Shown here: in pieces, positions 22,531 through 35,629 of the stretch
Layout: each line of letters begins with the position of its first letter
Position numbering within the stretch: the first letter of the stretch is position 1
Source of the DNA: Diaporthe sp. PMI_573
Lineage: Eukaryota; Ascomycota; Sordariomycetes; Diaporthales; Diaporthaceae
NCBI GenBank assembly: GCA_021399435.1
Contig: JAJTUP010000047.1
Location: 62,001-126,000 of the forward strand
Length of the DNA stretch: 64,000 bases
Direction of reading: 5' to 3'
The notes under the pieces: model-generated
The model's database searches: none
Told to the model about the DNA's origin: nothing
The model's input: the letters and a program-made list of their open reading frames with translations, nothing else
Position numbers and translations under genes: made by a program

Positions 22531-24212
22531 CTGTACTAAGCGGCCAAGGAAGCATAAGGGGGCCCGGGCAAGAGGTTTGTGTGTAAACGGTAGAGTAAGT
22601 GCTTGAGGTCAGCACCTGCCCTGCCGGTAGTTATTTAGGTGGCAAGAAGGCTACCGTCTGGTAAGAAGCCCTTTTGTAGAAGAAGGGGAAGGGGCAAAGA
22701 ACAAGGCCGTAAGAGTATTCTTTGTCTAGAGGATGGGGATATTGTAGGAAAGGCGCAATAGTGTATACTGCTAAACAGTCAGTTCTTTGCGTAGAAGGTT
22801 GTTGTTGGTATAGCAGGTTTGTACAGGTATCGGTTCCTTCTCGTGATACTTTATGGTAAATACCCGGCTCTTCCGGGGGTCTTCGCCAGGAAGGAACTTC
22901 TAGTCTTCAGCGGCTGGATCTCCTAGGGTACTAGTAACAACGACTGCCTGGTCTGGTTACCAGTCAGTGGTAGCTGCTTCCTTTTAATTGTATAGTGTAG
23001 ATATCGCGGTCTGCTTTGTCGGCTGTTGACTGCTTGCTAGCTGACAAGGTCGGCAAAGGTCTGGCGATAGATCTACCTCTTTGGACCTAGCTGTCAGGGA
23101 CTGACGATGTTAATTACTGATTAGTGTTGGTACGGCCCTGATGCCTTAGGTCAGGGGGTCTTTGCACGTGCAAATAGGGGCGAGCAAAAGGAACCACCAT
23201 ACGTGTCTAGGTACGGGTTCGATTCTTGCTACAGAAGGAAGAAAGAAGCTATCGCCATTGTGGGCGCCGAAGCACTTAGTGTAGTGGCCAGCCCGCTGCT
23301 GACTAAGCCAGACCGGCCCTTCTGATTGGCCACAGCCGGGCCGGGCATGCGGTCCCTTCAACGGTCACCAAACCCACAGAGTAGACAAGATAAGTTTTAC
23401 TTTATAATAGTTTTCTTAAGCTTTTTAATAGGAAGTTAATAGTTATATATTAGGCTTATAACTATAGTGAAGAAAATAAGGTCTATAGGCTAGAAATTGT
23501 ATTTATCAGCTAGTCTACATTTTAAGTAAGATAGAAAGTGCGTTCCTAGGTGTGTAACGGCTTAAATATTATACTTGGTACGCCTAGAAACTAGGGTTAG
23601 GGTCTTGTCTTCTACAGAAATGCTTTATTGAGGTGCTATAATCCCCCTAATTGATCACTCTACAAAGAACCCAAGATTAGGAAGATTCCGCCGGATTTGA
23701 TTGGCTTTATTGCCAGGAGGGTGGCTCAGGTTATAAAGTATTGAAATCTTGTGACTCACAAAGAACAGTAGGAGACAAGGTAAAAAAATATTCAAACATC
23801 ATATAAGTCACCACTGAGCCGTCCACCTTTACGACAAAATAACAAAGACGACCCATTCCAGTGATTTCAGCTTTTTGGCTTCAGAGTATTGCTATTTAGT
23901 CGCTACCCAACAATCCATAATACCGCACCTTGTTTCTGTAGCATCAGCTTCCCCGAGTGTAATCCTCAGAAATGCCAGAATCAAATCTTGAGCCGCCACT
24001 CACACTTATATTTTGAGGTGTAATTCCTGCAGTAACAATAAGACGGCCAATAGATGGCGCATTATTGCAGACGATACTGCATGAGTAACTCAGTCCATGT
24101 AGCCATGTTTCGCATTCAATGACCTCCCATCGCTTAACAACAATACAGGGGGAAACGAAAGGAGGCTTGCTTTAGTCAAGTCCTGATTCTACCATGGATT
24201 CTTACGAACCAT

Positions 24213-24220
24213 GTATAAAA
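24213..24220 (+). promoter_or_regulatory. TATA-like box upstream of the reading frame at 24286
   Basis: TATAAAAA about 70 bp ahead of an ATG in otherwise balanced sequence. The match is motif only. Confidence 0.35.
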
Positions 24221-24285
24221 AGTTGTTACGGGACGAGCAGATAGAGACAGCGACACAAGTTAATAATTCCTCCTAAAAGAAATAC

Positions 24286-24603
24286 ATGATCAGCCTCGGG
24301 GGGGGGGGGCCAAGACTGGGTCTGGAAGCGTCCACCCAGCAGCCACGTTCATGCTGGCCAGAGCCCGATGTGGACTACCAGATCGAGCCGACCAACGTCT
24401 ATTACCTGATCTTTAGCAACTTCACTCCAAGCACGCTCATCAACGTTGAAGATCGGGATTATGTGCACCATCGACTTCATGACGATCACGGCAATTTCGT
24501 CGTCAAGATCTTGAATATGTGCCATGTGTGTCAATACTTTATCCAAGGAAACCTACTAGTACTAGTCTCCAGATGGGAACGGATGCCAAGAGGTATGGCT
24601 TGA
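24286..24603 (+). CDS. Small hypothetical protein, possible gene fragment with poly-G tract
   Basis: A 105-aa frame starts at an ATG 70 bp after a TATA-like motif. A run of ten G (24300-24309) encodes GGG near the N-terminus. Residues after about 28 look like real protein (DYQIEPTNVYYLIFSNFTP) with G/C-ending codons, so the true frame may enter through the homopolymer or an upstream exon. No family is recognised. It could be the remains of a larger gene. Uncertain. Confidence 0.3.
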   Translation: MISLGGGGPRLGLEASTQQPRSCWPEPDVDYQIEPTNVYYLIFSNFTPSTLINVEDRDYVHHRLHDDHGNFVVKILNMCHVCQYFIQGNLLVLVSRWERMPRGMA

Positions 24604-25059
24604 GTCTTTCTCATCCGATTAGTGCCCACAAGTATAGACTTGGCCTCACTGTGAATGATAGGTTTGGCTACTGGTAGTTAAGCGCTTAAGTTCACGCCAA
24701 GTGACAAAAGTAAAGTATGGCGGAATACCGTGGAATGGAACGGTGACATGTGATTTAATGACTTGATGCTCCCCCACCGGCTGAGGTCAAATTCCCCCCA
24801 ATCGAAAATCCCCAGCCGTGATCCGCCACTACCTAAAAGGGAAACACGGAGAAGCCCACGCCCGTCGCCCTGCAAGTACCGAACCAGCATTCTATGGCAA
24901 AGGTGAAGCCCCGCACTCAATACTCTCCATGGGTCGGTTGTTGTGAAGACATATAGGTGGCAGTCGAGCCGCCGCCTGAGCCCTGTATGCCTGAATAATT
25001 ACGACATTTTCACACCTGCAACACGAGAAGTAACACCCTCGAGAAAGATCACCGCCGAC
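24604..25059. other. Intergenic region upstream of the GH30 gene
   Basis: Nothing recognisable; presumed promoter of the glycosidase gene. Confidence 0.5.
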
Positions 25060-26941
<1,882 letters not shown>

Positions 26942-27336
26942 GGTGGGCTTTGCACAGGCCCGGGAGGCTTACACACGCAGCTGAACAAGGGCTGGCAAGG
27001 AATTGGTGAATAGCCTTGCTACCGAGAGATACAAGATTCGTCTGAAACTCTTCAGGTGTCTTGTAATATTCGATGTAAATATAGATACAACAGTAGTCGC
27101 AGCTCACAAGTCAAGCCACTGAGGTGAGAATGAGTCAAAGACATAACTTGTTTATTCGTACACTACCAGGACAGAAAACCGTGGACCTTGAGATATAGAA
27201 ACCGTTCAAGTGCCAGGTGTGGTATGCCAGTGAGACAAATGAGAATGCCAGTGGTCAAGTGCCTGTTCACCGCTTGGGTTGATGCACAAAATCCTCAGCA
27301 CTAGATATCCAGTCTTCCTTCTACAAGCATACAACA
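26942..27336. other. Intergenic region downstream of GH30
   Basis: No coding or RNA feature is supported. It must contain the GH30 polyadenylation region. Confidence 0.5.
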
Positions 27337-27630
27337 ATGAACGCCTCCGCACCCAAAGATCAAGCTCTTAGCTTGCCAACCCCGTCAACCTCCCAGCTGG
27401 ACGAGCTCCTTCACATGCAAAGCGTCGACATGGTCACCATCTACCAGCCTCCCAACCCCTTTGACAACAATGCTGCCCTCTGGCTGAAGCATCTTCCCCA
27501 GGGCTGCACCATCCCGCAGCTGATCCAAGCAATCTCCAGCGTGGGCCCAATTGGACGAATCCTCTTGGGATCTAGTTTGAGGGAGGGAAGGCTGGGTTGC
27601 TCGGATATTGGAAATTCGCGCCAGCAATGA
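27337..27630 (+). CDS. Small RRM-like hypothetical protein, probably a fragment
   Basis: The 97-aa frame begins at a good ATG. Residues about 43-80 (NNAALWLKHLPQGCTIPQLIQAI, then SVGPIGRILL) resemble the first strand and helix of an RNA-recognition-like fold found in a fungal family of unknown function. The expected second half is not continuous: downstream pieces on the plus strand up to about 28110 look coding in different frames (for example around 27940-28160), so this may be a decayed gene or one with undetected introns. No function can be assigned. Confidence 0.4.
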   Translation: MNASAPKDQALSLPTPSTSQLDELLHMQSVDMVTIYQPPNPFDNNAALWLKHLPQGCTIPQLIQAISSVGPIGRILLGSSLREGRLGCSDIGNSRQQ

Positions 27631-28342
27631 ACAGCACGTCTATGCCCGCGCCTACTGGATCACTCTCATCGATCGTGCAACTAGTGCCACATGGTTGTCG
27701 GTTATGGATCGCAACCTCGGGAGAGCAAACGTGGATCATTAATTATTTCAAACATTCTCTTATCTGATTTGCTCGTCGAAGTTACTCTACCAGAGCGATA
27801 TATCGCCTACGGACCTAACTAGTGGCTTGTTGGATCGCCATATCAAGAACTCTTGCGCTGGCCCAAGGACCGTGGATCTAGTGCGTATCGACAGCGAGAG
27901 ACACATCATGTCAATGACAATATACCAAAATATCGACTCGGCACGTGGTAGTTTCCGCCTTATGGAACTCTTGCCTTCCGAGGAGTTTGGATCGGCTCTC
28001 GGCGGACGATTGTTGCACGCGACTTTTCGAAAACCTACGAGACGCTCGTAACAAGTGCACAATCGTTGTCCAACCAGGAGACGGATCGAGGAGCGCTGGA
28101 AATTACCGTCATGCAGGAGAAGCGTAACTCGTTTTTATTGGATGTTGGTGACAGTGAGAATTACTAAAATTAGCGCAAAGGATTCCAGGGCAGGATTCTG
28201 TAAATGAGGTTTCAGCTGTATTGCCAGTCTCCAAAACTGTGGAAAGGGCCACAATACGCTCTCTCACGATTTATATCCTCGCCGTCAGAATCGGCCGCGA
28301 CACGGTTGGCAAAGAAAAAAGAGCACGTGAAAAAGAAAAAAG

Positions 28343-30133
28343 ATGGCCGCAGGTCTAGTCCCCCATCCCGTCGAGATGGGGGTTGCTTGCCAGCAGCCAA
28401 ACTGGAAACCCTTCTTCTTCAGCCCCTTTTACATCTTATCCATCGCAACGCTGCACGTAATGCACATCGTCGGCATCCAGCTGCTGGTCCAGAAGCATCG
28501 CGACGATCAGCCCGAGATTCGCTTAATCCAGCAGAACATGACCGTGGAAGATCCGCAGAGCATATTTGTCTTTAGGGAGGACGACTCCAAACCCTTCCTG
28601 ATATGGTTCTACGTCCCCGTCGCCATCTCTACCATCCTCGGTCTTTTTTGGGAGAGCCTTGATGCGAACGTCCGGAGGCTCGAGCCATTTCGCCAGCTGT
28701 CAACCGAACAGGGCGGCACCGTCTGGAACGCCCTGTGCCTAGACTACACCTCTAGATTCGGGCTCGTTGTGCCCGTCAGCGCCTGGAGGAGAGGACACTA
28801 CGCCGTTTCGCTGTCCGCCCTCGTCTTCGTCCTCACCACCGTCGTCATCCCCACCCTGACCGGGGGTATTTTTAACGTTGATTGGGCTAGCCTGTCTTAT
28901 TCCTCCGAAAAGACGGTGGGGCCGAAGTTTGCAACCATCTCCGTGGACTCGGGCGTTGCCATCGCCACACAGGCCCTTCATGGGCTGATCGTTGCTTTAG
29001 GCGTCGCCATCGCGGTCATCCTGTACCGCCGCCCCACCGGCCTCTATCGCGACCCAAAAGGCATCGGCGGTATAGTCTCCCTCATCAGCGACACCGACCG
29101 GAGCGGCTGCAACACCCTCCGCCTCTTTCGAGAGCTGCCATCCTCGGCGCCCTCCGCCGTTATCCGCTGTGCTCTGCAGCACCTCACCTTTCGGTTGCAG
29201 CACGTCAGCACCTTGAACGCGGACGGCACCGCGTCCGCCGCCTACCAGCTCGCCGCGCACGCTCACCCCGGATCCGAGGTTGCCGTGAACTGCGGCGAAT
29301 ATGATTCCTACCAGAAGCGCAGAGAGGCGATGGGCTTCTGGCTGACCAAGCGCGCTGTCTTCACTGCCGAGGGCCTCATATGGCTCGGCCACGCCACCGC
29401 CATCGGCGCAATTTATAGCATCGCCAAGATCGTCGGGCCGGACGGCTTCGCCCAACGCGCAAAGGTGACCATAGCCAAGATAGTGCTGACTCTCTTCATC
29501 ACTACCGGCGGCGTGATGTGGTCGAGCATCCAGCGGGACGTGCAGCGGTTCGAACCCTGGCGGCGTCTGAGTCGCACCCCGGCCCCGGCCGTCTACTCAT
29601 CCATGGTGCGCAGTGATGTGGCGAGCCTGGGCCTACTCTGCAGTGTTGGCCTGAGCATTGCGCGGGTCTCCTTAGTGGCCCTGTGGGCTTCATTCTGCGT
29701 CATCATGGTTCAAGTAGTGACCATCTTCTCCCCGCCCCTGCTGGAGCTGCTGTACGCCGCCAGCTTCCTCGGCAGCACGGGGGGCCCGAGGCGCGACATC
29801 GGCGTGCTCACGGGTACCCAAGGCCTGACGCTCGGGGCCACCGGGGTCGCCATCCATCTCGTTACTTTCTTCAACCTCCTCTTCTTGATATTCAGCGGAC
29901 GGACGAAGCCATTCCTCCCCCGAGCCCCGACGACCATCGCCAGCCAAATCGCCTATCTGTGCCGCAGCGACAGATTAATGCGCGACTTTGCCGGCACGTC
30001 CATGTTATCGAAAAAGAGCCTGGCTCAGAAGCTTCAGAGTATCGAACGCAAATACCTCTTGGGCTGGTTTTGGTGGTATCCAGGGCCGGCTTTGCATATA
30101 GGGGTGGAGGAATACAATCCGGCACAGCATTAA
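28343..30133 (+). CDS. DUF3433-domain multi-pass membrane protein
   Basis: The gene is a single exon of 596 aa. Two similar modules are visible. One centres on residues 108-180 (LEPFRQLS, a conserved LDYTSRF-like stretch, then a hydrophobic segment AVSLSALVFVLTTVVIPTL). The other lies around 405-480 (FEPWRRLS, then the SLVALWASFCVIMVQVVTIF region). This pairing is typical of the fungal DUF3433 family. Hydrophobic segments at about 24-49, 85-103, 153-177, 204-228, 350-372, 383-400, 440-480 and 500-525 suggest seven to nine membrane spans. The biochemical role of the family is unknown. Strong G/C third-position bias marks it as a living gene. Confidence 0.85.
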   Translation: MAAGLVPHPVEMGVACQQPNWKPFFFSPFYILSIATLHVMHIVGIQLLVQKHRDDQPEIRLIQQNMTVEDPQSIFVFREDDSKPFLIWFYVPVAISTILGLFWESLDANVRRLEPFRQLSTEQGGTVWNALCLDYTSRFGLVVPVSAWRRGHYAVSLSALVFVLTTVVIPTLTGGIFNVDWASLSYSSEKTVGPKFATISVDSGVAIATQALHGLIVALGVAIAVILYRRPTGLYRDPKGIGGIVSLISDTDRSGCNTLRLFRELPSSAPSAVIRCALQHLTFRLQHVSTLNADGTASAAYQLAAHAHPGSEVAVNCGEYDSYQKRREAMGFWLTKRAVFTAEGLIWLGHATAIGAIYSIAKIVGPDGFAQRAKVTIAKIVLTLFITTGGVMWSSIQRDVQRFEPWRRLSRTPAPAVYSSMVRSDVASLGLLCSVGLSIARVSLVALWASFCVIMVQVVTIFSPPLLELLYAASFLGSTGGPRRDIGVLTGTQGLTLGATGVAIHLVTFFNLLFLIFSGRTKPFLPRAPTTIASQIAYLCRSDRLMRDFAGTSMLSKKSLAQKLQSIERKYLLGWFWWYPGPALHIGVEEYNPAQH

Positions 30134-31204
30134 GAACCCTTCAACTTTAGGAGAGGATTTGGATGGAGCAGACTCGTGCACATGACGATATATTTGCGAG
30201 GCTTGATTTCCCGGTTATGTACACAAAATCGGCCCGCAAATTTTACACTTTTGGCTGACGCCTTCCAGATGGCGGAGGCGTCCGCGGGATATCAAGCCTC
30301 CTTATTATAGAGAATATCATAAGAGTAGATCAGCAAGACCGAGCACCTCGACCGCGTCCCACGGCCATGCAAACGTTTTGACTTGATTGGTGGCACAAGC
30401 ACAGGAGGGTAATGTTATTGGTAGGTTTGTTATGTATACGTACTGAGGACTGTGCAGAATCATCGCGATCATGGAAATGACAGTCGATCAGTGGAAGAAG
30501 TCCAGCACGATCTCGGCCCACACGCGCAACTATCTTGGCGAGAACGAATGGAAGATCAAGACTTTCGTCGACGGCTTTGTCGGCATTGACTGGGGCGGTC
30601 GAACACCTGATACCCAAAACGTTGCCGTCCAGAGCCGCCGGATTAGTTGAGCGATGCTCTGCATTTGGCAAGAAGCAAGCGGCGCTACTGCAGCCTCTTG
30701 TAAGCTCTCCTCGGACGTCCGACATAATGCAGAAACCGGTCCGTGCATGAACGAAAAACACTTTCACATGTCAATCACTTTCAAGTCAAACACCACCGCC
30801 CGGCGGCCAGAGAATTTTCGGTGGAAAGTTCCGAGGAGAGAAGATGAACTCTGTTACAAAGAAATCCTTCGGCTTGTTTGCCGATAAGCCACAGTCATGG
30901 TCGATTTAGAAGGTGCCCGGATTAATTTGAGACGGATCTCATCAAGAGACTCAAACACTGGATGCCTGGTAGTTCTGTCGAACAGGCAGATGCGGCTGTA
31001 AGCGACGCCGCTATCACTCACCCGGCTTACCTCACGTGCTCGTGTTTCTCAGCAAGCCATCAAGGCAGTTTGCGTCGTGTCAACACATCTGTTCTGTGTA
31101 TGAGGCTCCCATTGTTGATCCAGAAAATCCATCCCATTCCATCATTCTCCATACGCTCGATTGCGAATCTTTCATCCTCATGGCTGAGCAGACCACAATT
31201 GCTT
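30134..31204. other. Intergenic or degenerate region
   Basis: No gene is supported. A short plus-strand frame from the ATG at about 30470 (59 codons, contains FVDGFVGIDWGG) and a longer minus-strand frame at 30330-30767 overlap each other, and neither has a recognisable family. 30890-31204 may be the decayed upstream part of the TPR pseudogene. Confidence 0.35.
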
Positions 31205-31600
31205 TTGGTGTCGACATTTTGGAACCAGGGCAGATAGGAAAAGGCCGAGAAGCTATTCATAGAAGTGATAAAGACCTGCAAGCAGACACTTGGGACTGCC
31301 CATCCCTCTATACTCACCAGCATGGCCAATCTAGCATCGACATTCTGAAACCAAGGCCGGTGGGAAGAGGCTGAGAAGCTGGATGTAGAAGTAATAAAGA
31401 CAAGCAAGCAGAAACTGGGGTATACCCACCCCGACACACTTGTTAGCATGGCCAACCTAGCTTTCACCTGGTACTCTCAAGGACGTACCACTGATGCTAT
31501 GGACTTGATGGAGTTGTGTGTCCAAATCCGCCATAAAGTACTGAGAAAGGAGTATCCGGACACCTCTTCGTCTATTAAGACCTTGTATACTTAGCGTGCC
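31205..31600 (+). pseudogene. Kinesin-light-chain-type TPR protein, decayed
   Basis: One plus-strand frame reads about three tandem 42-residue repeats of the TPR type common in fungal NLR proteins (ANLASTF-x-NQGRWEEAEKLDVEV and similar). It is broken by TAG at 31235-31237 and TGA at 31346-31348. Both replace the Trp of a conserved repeat position, which fits single G-to-A changes from TGG. The frame ends at another stop near 31591. No upstream NACHT or NB-ARC domain could be read. It is a remnant of an NLR or TPR gene. Confidence 0.65.
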
Positions 31601-31639
31601 GAGCAGGTAACTCTACCTCTCACAGAATTAGATTTATCC

Positions 31640-32110
31640 GATAATATTTAAGAAACAGTACAGTAGTATTGGCTTCCCTGTTATTATATAGTCATAATTT
31701 GACTTTCTCTACAGTAGTTAACATTTTCAACTTATCCCACTTGGCAAAGCCGTTTGGTAGTTACCGCCTTTACGGCGAGCAATACAATGGGATGATTAAT
31801 TTATTTAGAAACTACCCTGTATATATATATCTTATTTAAAAAGTATTTCTATATAAAATTAATTATTATATGACTATAATGCCTGTTAATTACAAAAAGG
31901 CGCCATTTAGAGAGGTTTTTTGGGGCTATTAATAGTAGAAAAACCTTTTAAAGCTAGTAAATTACTATAAGTTTCTCTATTTATCTCTTTTTTATTACTA
32001 TAAACTATTAGCCGGTGTAATTTTTAAGAGCAATTAAAAACTACTGCTGTTAGATTGTTAGCTCTTTAAAAATAATTAACGGAGGAGAGATTATTATTGC
32101 TTATGGACTC
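31640..32110. mobile_element. AT-rich RIP-like remnant
   Basis: About 470 bp of strongly TA-rich sequence starts just after the TPR pseudogene and ends at about 32105, as in the large transposon blocks. No protein family is recognisable. It is probably a short transposon relic that attracted mutation to the neighbouring pseudogene. Confidence 0.35.
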
Positions 32111-34089
32111 GGAAGAAGCTCGCCATTAAATGCAAGTTGTCTTTGCTGACTTGGTTGAAATTGACGACCAAAACTCTGCCGGAATCGTGCTTGAACACTT
32201 GAAGGCTCGATCAATGGGTCATATATGAGACTTTTGTTGGACAGCGGCGGACATGAGCGGCGGAATAATTTTGTGGTGATTCTGGTCTTATGGGCGTTGA
32301 TCTCTTGGTCATGTCCCCAGGTGATGAATCATTGTTCGAAGTCTAGATCCGATCCGAGACTGAACATGCAGCTTTTGCACGCAAAAACAGCTGCCAATGC
32401 GTTGTACATTGACTGCCCTATGTCGTGACAGCAGCCCTATCCAGTGACTCCCTTTTCCACATATTCTTTGTGCCCTAACTGCGGCCAGGGTCGAGGAGAC
32501 CGAGGGCCGTCCGACCACACCACGACAGAGCTCAGAGAAAGGAGCGAGCCAGTAGGCAACCTGTTTGAGATTTCCCTGAGTAACACCTTCCAAGGGACTT
32601 GCTCATGCGGCGAGCTTGCGGCTGAATTCATTTTGACTTTCCTCGTCTTAGAGCTGGCGGGTCCGGGGCTTTTTTTTGGGGGCTGATGAGGCCCAAAGTG
32701 TAGTAAAATCGAGCTATATGTGCCCAGATTACATACATTATTACAGCGACACAGCCACATGCTAGAAGAGATTTGAAAGGTCAGTATAGAGCATCTATAG
32801 CTTCCTCACCTTCTACCCAAGTATAGGAGGTTTTCCTACAGGAGGCTATTCTATATACTATGAGGATACCCCATAGTATATCCTAGAGAAGGTTGTCCCA
32901 TAGAATGTTGCACAATAAGCCCCCCCCCCCCCACAGGTAACTCACGCCGAACAAAGCTTAGTCTAATACAAAAGGCCAGACCGATTGCGCTCAAAAAGTG
33001 GCGAGCTTGCACTGGCAGTTCTTCGTTCGAGCGAAGGCCACAAAAGTCTAGATCTAATTACGATATGTGGATTGAAAAGTGATGCCTTTGCATGACAATC
33101 TCTTGAGAGCGTGGGGCTCGGGTTGTTAGTAACGTCCGGAGCCCGGGATGTCCGTCTCCGCATACCGAACTGAACGCCAGGGCGCCTGTTGAAGAAGTCA
33201 TGACGGTGGAACTGACTAAAAGGTCCGAGCTATGGCGCAAAAAACCCCGTAAAATCATTTTGAGACCTTAAGTTTGTGGGCGGCCCTGCTCCCCTTTTTG
33301 GTCAAACTTTAGAACCGGTGGCACGAGACTCTGCCGTGATATTCGAAGTCATGGTCAAGACGATGGAACGATATTTATCAACAACACTTTCCCACTTCCT
33401 TTGCCGGCTTCAAGTTCGGACAGGGCAGCGCGGCCTTTGTTCAGTAGTCCGTGCCAGCATGGGAGAGGTATTTCGGACGATTGTCTTGATAAGGATCGTT
33501 TGTCTGCTTTAGATTCGTCCGAGAGGCAGTATTGCTTGACGACAAGATGGAAGCGACCGCTGCCCGCTGTACTGCTTCACCGTGTGTCACCTAGGTGTTC
33601 TTACTTTGTGTGAGAGACGGCCCCATCGGCAAACTGCTGCTGAGATCAGTCCGTGACGTTGTATGCCAAGTGTCTCGGTAGGCTCGCGCCGATGGTCGCC
33701 CACTCGAAAGCGCGAGGAAGGGCATTTTTTTGCCCCATGCTTAAATCCGAGACCCATTCTTTTCATGCACGCCTCATTGTCGTCCTTAGTTACCCTCCGA
33801 CCACCGACTTGGTGCGGCCTGTATACGGGGCCGAGAGGCCCACTTTGAAGATGAGAAGCAACAATTGAAAGTAATGTTCACGCGCACTTTTACTTGCCAG
33901 AGGCCAGGCGATTCTATGCTCATAATTTTCTTCCTTCACGGTGGTACTTTTGTTTTTCTTTCTCCTCAGAGACCGGCCACGAGAAATATCTGAAACCTAT
34001 AACCTTACGGCGTTGGTACACCTCCCGGGCACTGACTAACACACGTATACGTCTTTCCTCGAAAGCCAGTATACTGGGCCGTCACCAAA
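32111..34089. other. Gene-poor stretch before the DUF3533 gene
   Basis: Several frames under 100 aa occur on both strands (for example 32444-32686, +, which includes a CPNCGQ motif), but none has homologous features I recognise. A poly-C run lies near 32920-32933. A motif shared with 37794-37808 is listed separately. The last few hundred bases should hold the promoter of the DUF3533 gene. Confidence 0.4.
32841..32855 (+). repeat. Dispersed repeat core, copy 1
   Basis: The 15-bp string GGAGGCTATTCTATA is also at 37794-37808. Both are preceded by GTTTTCC and followed within about 60 bp by a TCCCATAG string, so the two sites look like diverged copies of a roughly 80-bp repeat. Confidence 0.5.
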
Positions 34090-35629
34090 ATGGAAGCAGA
34101 ACCTGGCCAAGGCGGGCCACCGTCGCCCAAGAAATATTTCGCCATGACGAGGAAACCCTTCCTCAAGGCCACTATTGCAAGCGGACTTGTTCTCAATATC
34201 CTCTTTTTAGCCAATATGTCTTACATATTTGGATCCATATATCGGGGTACAGGGAGAACACATGCACTCAAAGTGCTTTTGGTTGACTATGATGGCGGCA
34301 TTGTCAGCCAAAGCGTGCGAGCCGCTTACTCGAGTCTCAAGTCCGACACATTTGTCACCATCTCGGAGCAATTTGCAAGCGACTTTTCTGACACGGCAGC
34401 AATCGACGACGCTGTTTGCAGCGGACACTATTGGGCAGCTCTTTATGTGACGCCCAATGCTTCTTCAAACTTGGCCCAGGCGTTGCAGGGTGGGCCCGCA
34501 GCGGAGAGTTACAACGCTTCCTCAGCCTTGGGCTTAGTATGGTATTGCTTTTCCTTTTCTTCAACCTTGTGTGTCCGAGTAATCGTGTAGAGGCCAGAAT
34601 CCCATGTGCTGTCGATCGATTGTTGGATGAAGAAAGTTTACTAACCGATGGGTAAAACAGGAATGAAGTACACTATCCCGTCATCTCGCAAGGCTATGTC
34701 TACTCCGCGATGCAGACACTTCTCGGGGCCACAAGCTCCGTCTACTACAGCATCAATGGTACTCAAGCGCTATCTACGATGAACCAATCCGATCCTGCCG
34801 CCCGAGCTGCTCTGTTCCGGCCTATCTCTTCCACATTCAAGAATTTGGCTGCAGTACCCACCGGCGCCAAGGTCCTCTGGAACACAGCCACGATACCGTT
34901 CCTCATCATCATGCAATTCTTCTTTATACTTGCGTTGAATGGCATCACACTCGGCTTTGACTACTACTCAAAGATCCCCAGCAAGACGCTCATCCAATTG
35001 CGCTTTGGAATCTCGATCGTTTACACTTTCATCGCGTCGTTGACAAGCACCGGCTACATATGGGCTTTCAGACAGGGCTTCCATCTCACCGGGAGCCAGT
35101 TTGTCGAGACCTGGATGACTATCTGGTTGACAAATCATACAAACTTCCTCTTTGTCGACACCGCTACCGCTATAGTGCCAATGGCCTACATGTCACACAT
35201 TGGTAAGCACAGCTCTTGTCCTTACACGGCTCCTCATCCTTTGTGTTATGGAATGTTACAGAATGCAACACTTTAGGCTCCGTAGCTGGTGATTAACAGG
35301 TCCTAGTCCTTACTTGGATTATATTGAATGTAACTTCAACGATATTTCCCTTCGAGTTGAGCGCAGGCTTCTACCGACTAGGATATGCTTGGCCATACCA
35401 CAATCTCTACGAGATTCTCGTAACAATATGGTCCAACGGCTGTGTGAACAGACTGTACCGCAACCTGCCAATTATTTTCACGTGGTGGATCGTTCTGTTT
35501 GGGTTGAGCCTCGGGGCTCAGCTGCGCCGGTGTCGCAATTCGAAGAGGCAGGCGGCACTCGATAGCCAGAAGCCGCCTCACAAGGGTGACCAGGCCGAAA
35601 AGCCTGGAACTGCAGACTCTTCGGAGTAA
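34090..35629 (+). CDS. DUF3533 (SNG1-like) membrane protein
   Basis: Three exons (34090-34541, 34661-35202, 35307-35629) join in frame to 438 aa. The layout is that of the DUF3533 family, whose yeast member SNG1 is linked to nitrosoguanidine resistance. There is an N-terminal membrane span (about residues 27-48), a long extracytoplasmic region with several Asn glycosylation sequons (NASS, NGTQ), then a cluster of about five membrane segments from about residue 225, and a charged C-terminal tail. It is likely a plasma-membrane protein affecting drug or lipid export; that role is inferred from the family name only. The second intron (35203-35306) is an introner-like element. Its acceptor is placed at TAG 35304-35306 because the earlier AACAG gives the wrong frame. 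Confidence 0.85.
35203..35306 (+). repeat. Introner-like element: 104-bp intron of the DUF3533 gene
   Basis: This is the homologue of the GH30 intron at 26179-26282: same length, same phase (1), same GTAAGCA start, with 28 identical bases at 35259-35286. It ends in TAG and has a candidate branch site ATTAAC. Confidence 0.8.

Larger units (their letters stand above)
21401..24285. other. Gene-free stretch with repeats at the right edge of the AT-rich block
   Basis: No gene is supported. 21700-22140 contains short GC-richer direct repeats (versions of a segment around 21915-21990) that create an artefactual open frame on the minus strand. Three 20-bp tandem units lie at 22471-22530. 22900-23360 is balanced in composition and could be a retrotransposon LTR or leader. 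AT-richness fades after about 23500. 23600-24280 shows nothing recognisable. Confidence 0.45.

Noticed and set aside
23215..23290. A GGTTCGATTC box suggesting a tRNA or SINE
   Set aside because: The only A-box-like string lies downstream of it in the wrong order, and no cloverleaf can be drawn.
30330..30767. A 145-codon minus-strand frame
   Set aside because: There is no family resemblance, and it is opposed by equally long frames on the plus strand.
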